Source: Lachnospiraceae bacterium (GTDB lineage Bacteria > Bacillota > Clostridia > Lachnospirales > Lachnospiraceae). From it: a stretch of 8,841 nucleotides of DNA. Positions within the stretch are counted from its first letter, which is position 1, and the number at the start of each line of letters is the position of its first letter. The translations under genes and the position numbers were made by a program. Positions 7,068-8,841 of the stretch are shown here, one piece after another. The notes under the pieces were generated by a model that saw only the letters and a program-made list of their open reading frames with translations, was not told the origin of the DNA and did not search any database. The DNA lies in the NCBI GenBank assembly GCA_009774395.1, contig VSNQ01000160.1, forward strand, positions 1 to 8,841, read 5' to 3'.

Positions 7068-8237
7068 TTAAAACAAATGTAAAAAGCTTTCTGCGCTAAG
7101 ATATTTTGATTTGACAAATGTCTCTGTAAGATAAATTGGATATAAATGGTTCGCCCACCGTAAATCTGAGCCATAACATACAGGATTTCTTTCATTTATA
7201 AGATATGCGCTCAACTGGTCAACAAGAGTGCTGTCAATGCCGTCATCTGTTTCCTCCTGTGTAACTAATATTTTTTCGACTTTAATAATTCCATCAAATG
7301 GAGTTCGCGTACGTTGTTTATCTCTTATTCGTACATACCACACTGCAAATTCTGTATCACCAAACCAATCAGGATTTTTAAAGCAGGCTACTGGCGTTCT
7401 ATGATACAGGGGCAAATCTGCAATAAAACCCGGATTTGGCTTTCCATTAATATCTACACATACTTCTGGATTAAAGTTTTTTGAAACACCAAGAACCCAA
7501 TTATAATTATTTTTGAAAATCTGATATTTTTTCTTATCAGCTTTATCTTCTTTTGTAGGACGATATTCTAAAGAACCATCTTTCACAAGATAGTTATTTT
7601 GATTTAATTTTCGTTCTCTTACCAGCTCTGCTACCAATTCTTTTTCACGTTGAGACATTCTGTCCTGAATACATGCTGTACCAAGATCCTCGAACTTCTT
7701 TTCAGCATTCTTTGCAGTACGATACGGAATAATTGTTGAAAATTCAATTCCAAGTCGTTTTAGTTCTGCAGATTCATTCAATTTCCGCGCAGTTGCTGGA
7801 AAAAACCCCGCCTTCCCATCCGCATTAGCAATATCAGGAATCGAAAGAACAAACTCCCTTTTAAATTTTATTGGAATCATCTGTTTGTTTTCTCTCTTAC
7901 AGCACCCTATGCCTATCTGTCCGGCAACAACAGGATATATTACACTTCTTCCTCCAGACTTTGTATATGCAATATCATCAACCTTAAATACTCTTCGAGA
8001 GCCATCTAAAAAATATGTAAGTAACTGTTCCTCTCTCGCAGATAATCTTTTACTCAATTCTTCTAATGGCACATATTTTCGGTTTGATTTATTCGTTTCT
8101 GCTGTTTTTTCCCAGATAATAGAGTCTTCACCATAATCAATAAAAGGTCTATCTGCATGGTCAAGCCCATATTTATGAGCCTTATAACTTTTACCACCAG
8201 TTACTTCAGCCAGTATGGACATTATTTTGTCAGGCAT
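7068..8237 (-). CDS. NurA-like nuclease
   Basis: This 389-residue protein shows the spaced motifs of the NurA domain (RNase H-like fold). FLDGS (D78) is followed by strands running through VIYPVVAGQIGIG. Next come LVKDGSL (D220), then VLGVSK with K253, and a C-terminal segment WANHLYPIYL (H364) in the place of the NurA C-terminal histidine motif. D78 and D220 are the likely metal-binding acids; E128 is a possible third. In archaea NurA is a 5'-3' exonuclease and endonuclease that docks on the HerA ring and resects DNA ends. The HerA-like gene follows directly, supporting the assignment. The start ATG has GGAGG 9 nt upstream and overlaps the end of the regulator gene by 8 nt. The sequence is clearly diverged from archaeal NurA, and I assign it from motif pattern plus context, not a database match. 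Confidence 0.75.
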   Translation of the reverse strand: MPDKIMSILAEVTGGKSYKAHKYGLDHADRPFIDYGEDSIIWEKTAETNKSNRKYVPLEELSKRLSAREEQLLTYFLDGSRRVFKVDDIAYTKSGGRSVIYPVVAGQIGIGCCKRENKQMIPIKFKREFVLSIPDIANADGKAGFFPATARKLNESAELKRLGIEFSTIIPYRTAKNAEKKFEDLGTACIQDRMSQREKELVAELVRERKLNQNNYLVKDGSLEYRPTKEDKADKKKYQIFKNNYNWVLGVSKNFNPEVCVDINGKPNPGFIADLPLYHRTPVACFKNPDWFGDTEFAVWYVRIRDKQRTRTPFDGIIKVEKILVTQEETDDGIDSTLVDQLSAYLINERNPVCYGSDLRWANHLYPIYLTETFVKSKYLSAESFLHLF

Positions 8238-8451
8238 TTTCTTTATCCTCCGATTGAATAAATTCTAAAATATCATTCGGTGTAACATCTAGTGCCAAGC
8301 AAATACTTTCCACTTTATCAAGAGCAATATATTTTCCATTTTTGATTTTAGTGATAATGTTGGCAGAAATATCCGCATCATGCATTAGCTTTGTATTTGT
8401 AATATCACGTTCTATCATAAGATGTAGTAGTTTTTTATAGCTGACAGCCAT
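8230..8451 (-). CDS. XRE-family (YozG-like, HTH_26-type) transcriptional regulator
   Basis: This 73-residue protein is essentially one Cro/C1-type helix-turn-helix. The core is about residues 18-55 (TNTKLMHDADISANIITKIKNG, then the DKVESICLALDV helix), a layout typical of the small YozG-like regulators of Firmicutes. It has no ligand or dimerisation domain beyond the short acidic tail. ATG 8451 is chosen because GGAGG lies 7 nt upstream and the predicted transcript begins near 8475. The longer frame from 8481 would start upstream of the transcript. It is the first operon gene and overlaps the nuclease gene by 8 nt. Its position directly behind the single promoter suggests autoregulation and control of the whole cassette, by analogy with the small regulators that often lead such operons. 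Confidence 0.88.
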   Translation of the reverse strand: MAVSYKKLLHLMIERDITNTKLMHDADISANIITKIKNGKYIALDKVESICLALDVTPNDILEFIQSEDKENA

Positions 8452-8480
8452 AATATACCTCCGCATACTTTTCTGAAACA

Positions 8481-8520
8481 AATTTTATCATATATCTGTG
8501 AATTTATCAACATTTATGTT
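8481..8520 (-). promoter_or_regulatory. Candidate operator repeats around the operon promoter
   Basis: AACAT-AA-ATGTT (8509-8520) is a perfect 5+5 bp inverted repeat overlapping the first bases of the -35 box. In addition, TGATAAATT (8509-8501) and TGATAAAATT (8490-8481) are near-identical direct repeats 19 nt apart, about two helical turns, each covering part of a promoter box. Either arrangement would suit binding by the small XRE protein encoded just downstream. The repeats are AT-rich and short, so chance is a real alternative. Confidence 0.4.
8482..8510 (-). promoter_or_regulatory. Sigma-A type promoter of the minus-strand operon
   Basis: On the minus strand, TTGATA (8510-8505) is followed by a 17-bp spacer and TAAAAT (8487-8482). 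Each box is one base off consensus with ideal spacing. Transcription would start near 8475, giving a leader of about 24 nt that contains the GGAGG site and ends at ATG 8451. No other promoter is evident between the operon genes. Confidence 0.7.
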
Positions 8521-8571
8521 TGCCTGCTCTCCAAATTCAAATAATCTTTAAATACATTAAGAGAAGATGTT

Positions 8572-8742
8572 GTGAAAATATATACCCCAAAATCATTCTT
8601 TTTTCAGATGGAAGAAAAGCTGCGCAAAGAACAGAACAATATTGTTAATACAGCGATTTCATCCGTCAACAATTGCAGGATAGCATATGGTGCTGTGTAT
8701 ACAGATTGGACTTACAGTACGATAGACCTATATCTGAAATAA
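8572..8742 (+). CDS. Possible small ORF or 3' gene remnant in right flank
   Basis: The frame is open on the plus strand from 8545 to the TAA at 8740-8742. A GTG at 8572 has the purine-rich AAGAGAAG 5 nt upstream and would give 56 residues; ATG 8608 would give 44. The product (ending AVYTDWTYSTIDLYLK) has a protein-like composition with a charged helix (MEEKLRKEQNN). I do not recognise it. It is divergent from the operon and may be the 3' end of a disrupted gene or a genuine small protein. The remaining right-flank sequence (8521-8571 and 8743-8841) shows nothing I can assign. Confidence 0.3.
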   Translation: MKIYTPKSFFFQMEEKLRKEQNNIVNTAISSVNNCRIAYGAVYTDWTYSTIDLYLK

Positions 8743-8841
8743 AGTAATTTGAATAATGTATATGCCACTTTACAACTTTTTGAAAAATAAAATAACACAC
8801 AAGGCACTTTCTAATGTATAATAAGTTTGCACACAAAACTA

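Noticed and set aside
8452..8481. A 10-residue longer start for the XRE regulator
   Set aside because: It would begin at or upstream of the predicted transcription start and has no ribosome-binding site; ATG 8451 has GGAGG at good spacing.

Overview
The window is AT-rich DNA with Shine-Dalgarno sites of the AGGAGG type, tightly packed genes and a small YozG-type HTH regulator. Together with a short plus-strand gene resembling small proteins of clostridial mobile elements, this suggests a low-GC Firmicute, probably a gut Clostridia species, and an accessory region. No rRNA, tRNA, CRISPR array or transposase was seen.

Layout. Bases 1-554 (left flank) hold a strong hairpin (40-72), a small plus-strand gene (167-406), an orphan ribosome-binding site and start codon leading to only 12 codons (435-473), and a large compound hairpin (503-547) that closes the minus-strand operon. 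Bases 555-8451 are one minus-strand operon. In transcription order it encodes an XRE/HTH regulator, a NurA-like nuclease, a HerA-like ATPase, an Hsp90/GHKL-type ATPase broken by an in-frame TGA, a radical SAM protein and an AlbA_2/HATPase_c_4 winged-helix protein. Junctions run from an 8-nt overlap to a 14-nt gap. A good sigma-A promoter (TTGATA, 17 bp, TAAAAT) lies at 8482-8510, with an inverted repeat on its -35 side that could be the regulator's operator. Bases 8521-8841 (right flank) contain only a possible short plus-strand ORF or gene remnant.

How the genes may work together. HerA and NurA are known partners: a hexameric DNA translocase and a DNA-end nuclease. Here they are joined by an Hsp90-like GHKL ATPase with a coiled-coil tail and by a radical SAM enzyme carrying a large insertion, under a small repressor-like protein. 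This is the organisation of a self-contained DNA-processing or anti-mobile-element (defence-type) cassette. The combination with a radical SAM enzyme does not match any named system I can identify from the sequence. The defence role is inference. In this copy the GHKL gene has a premature stop, so the system may be inactivated, split, or affected by a sequence error.
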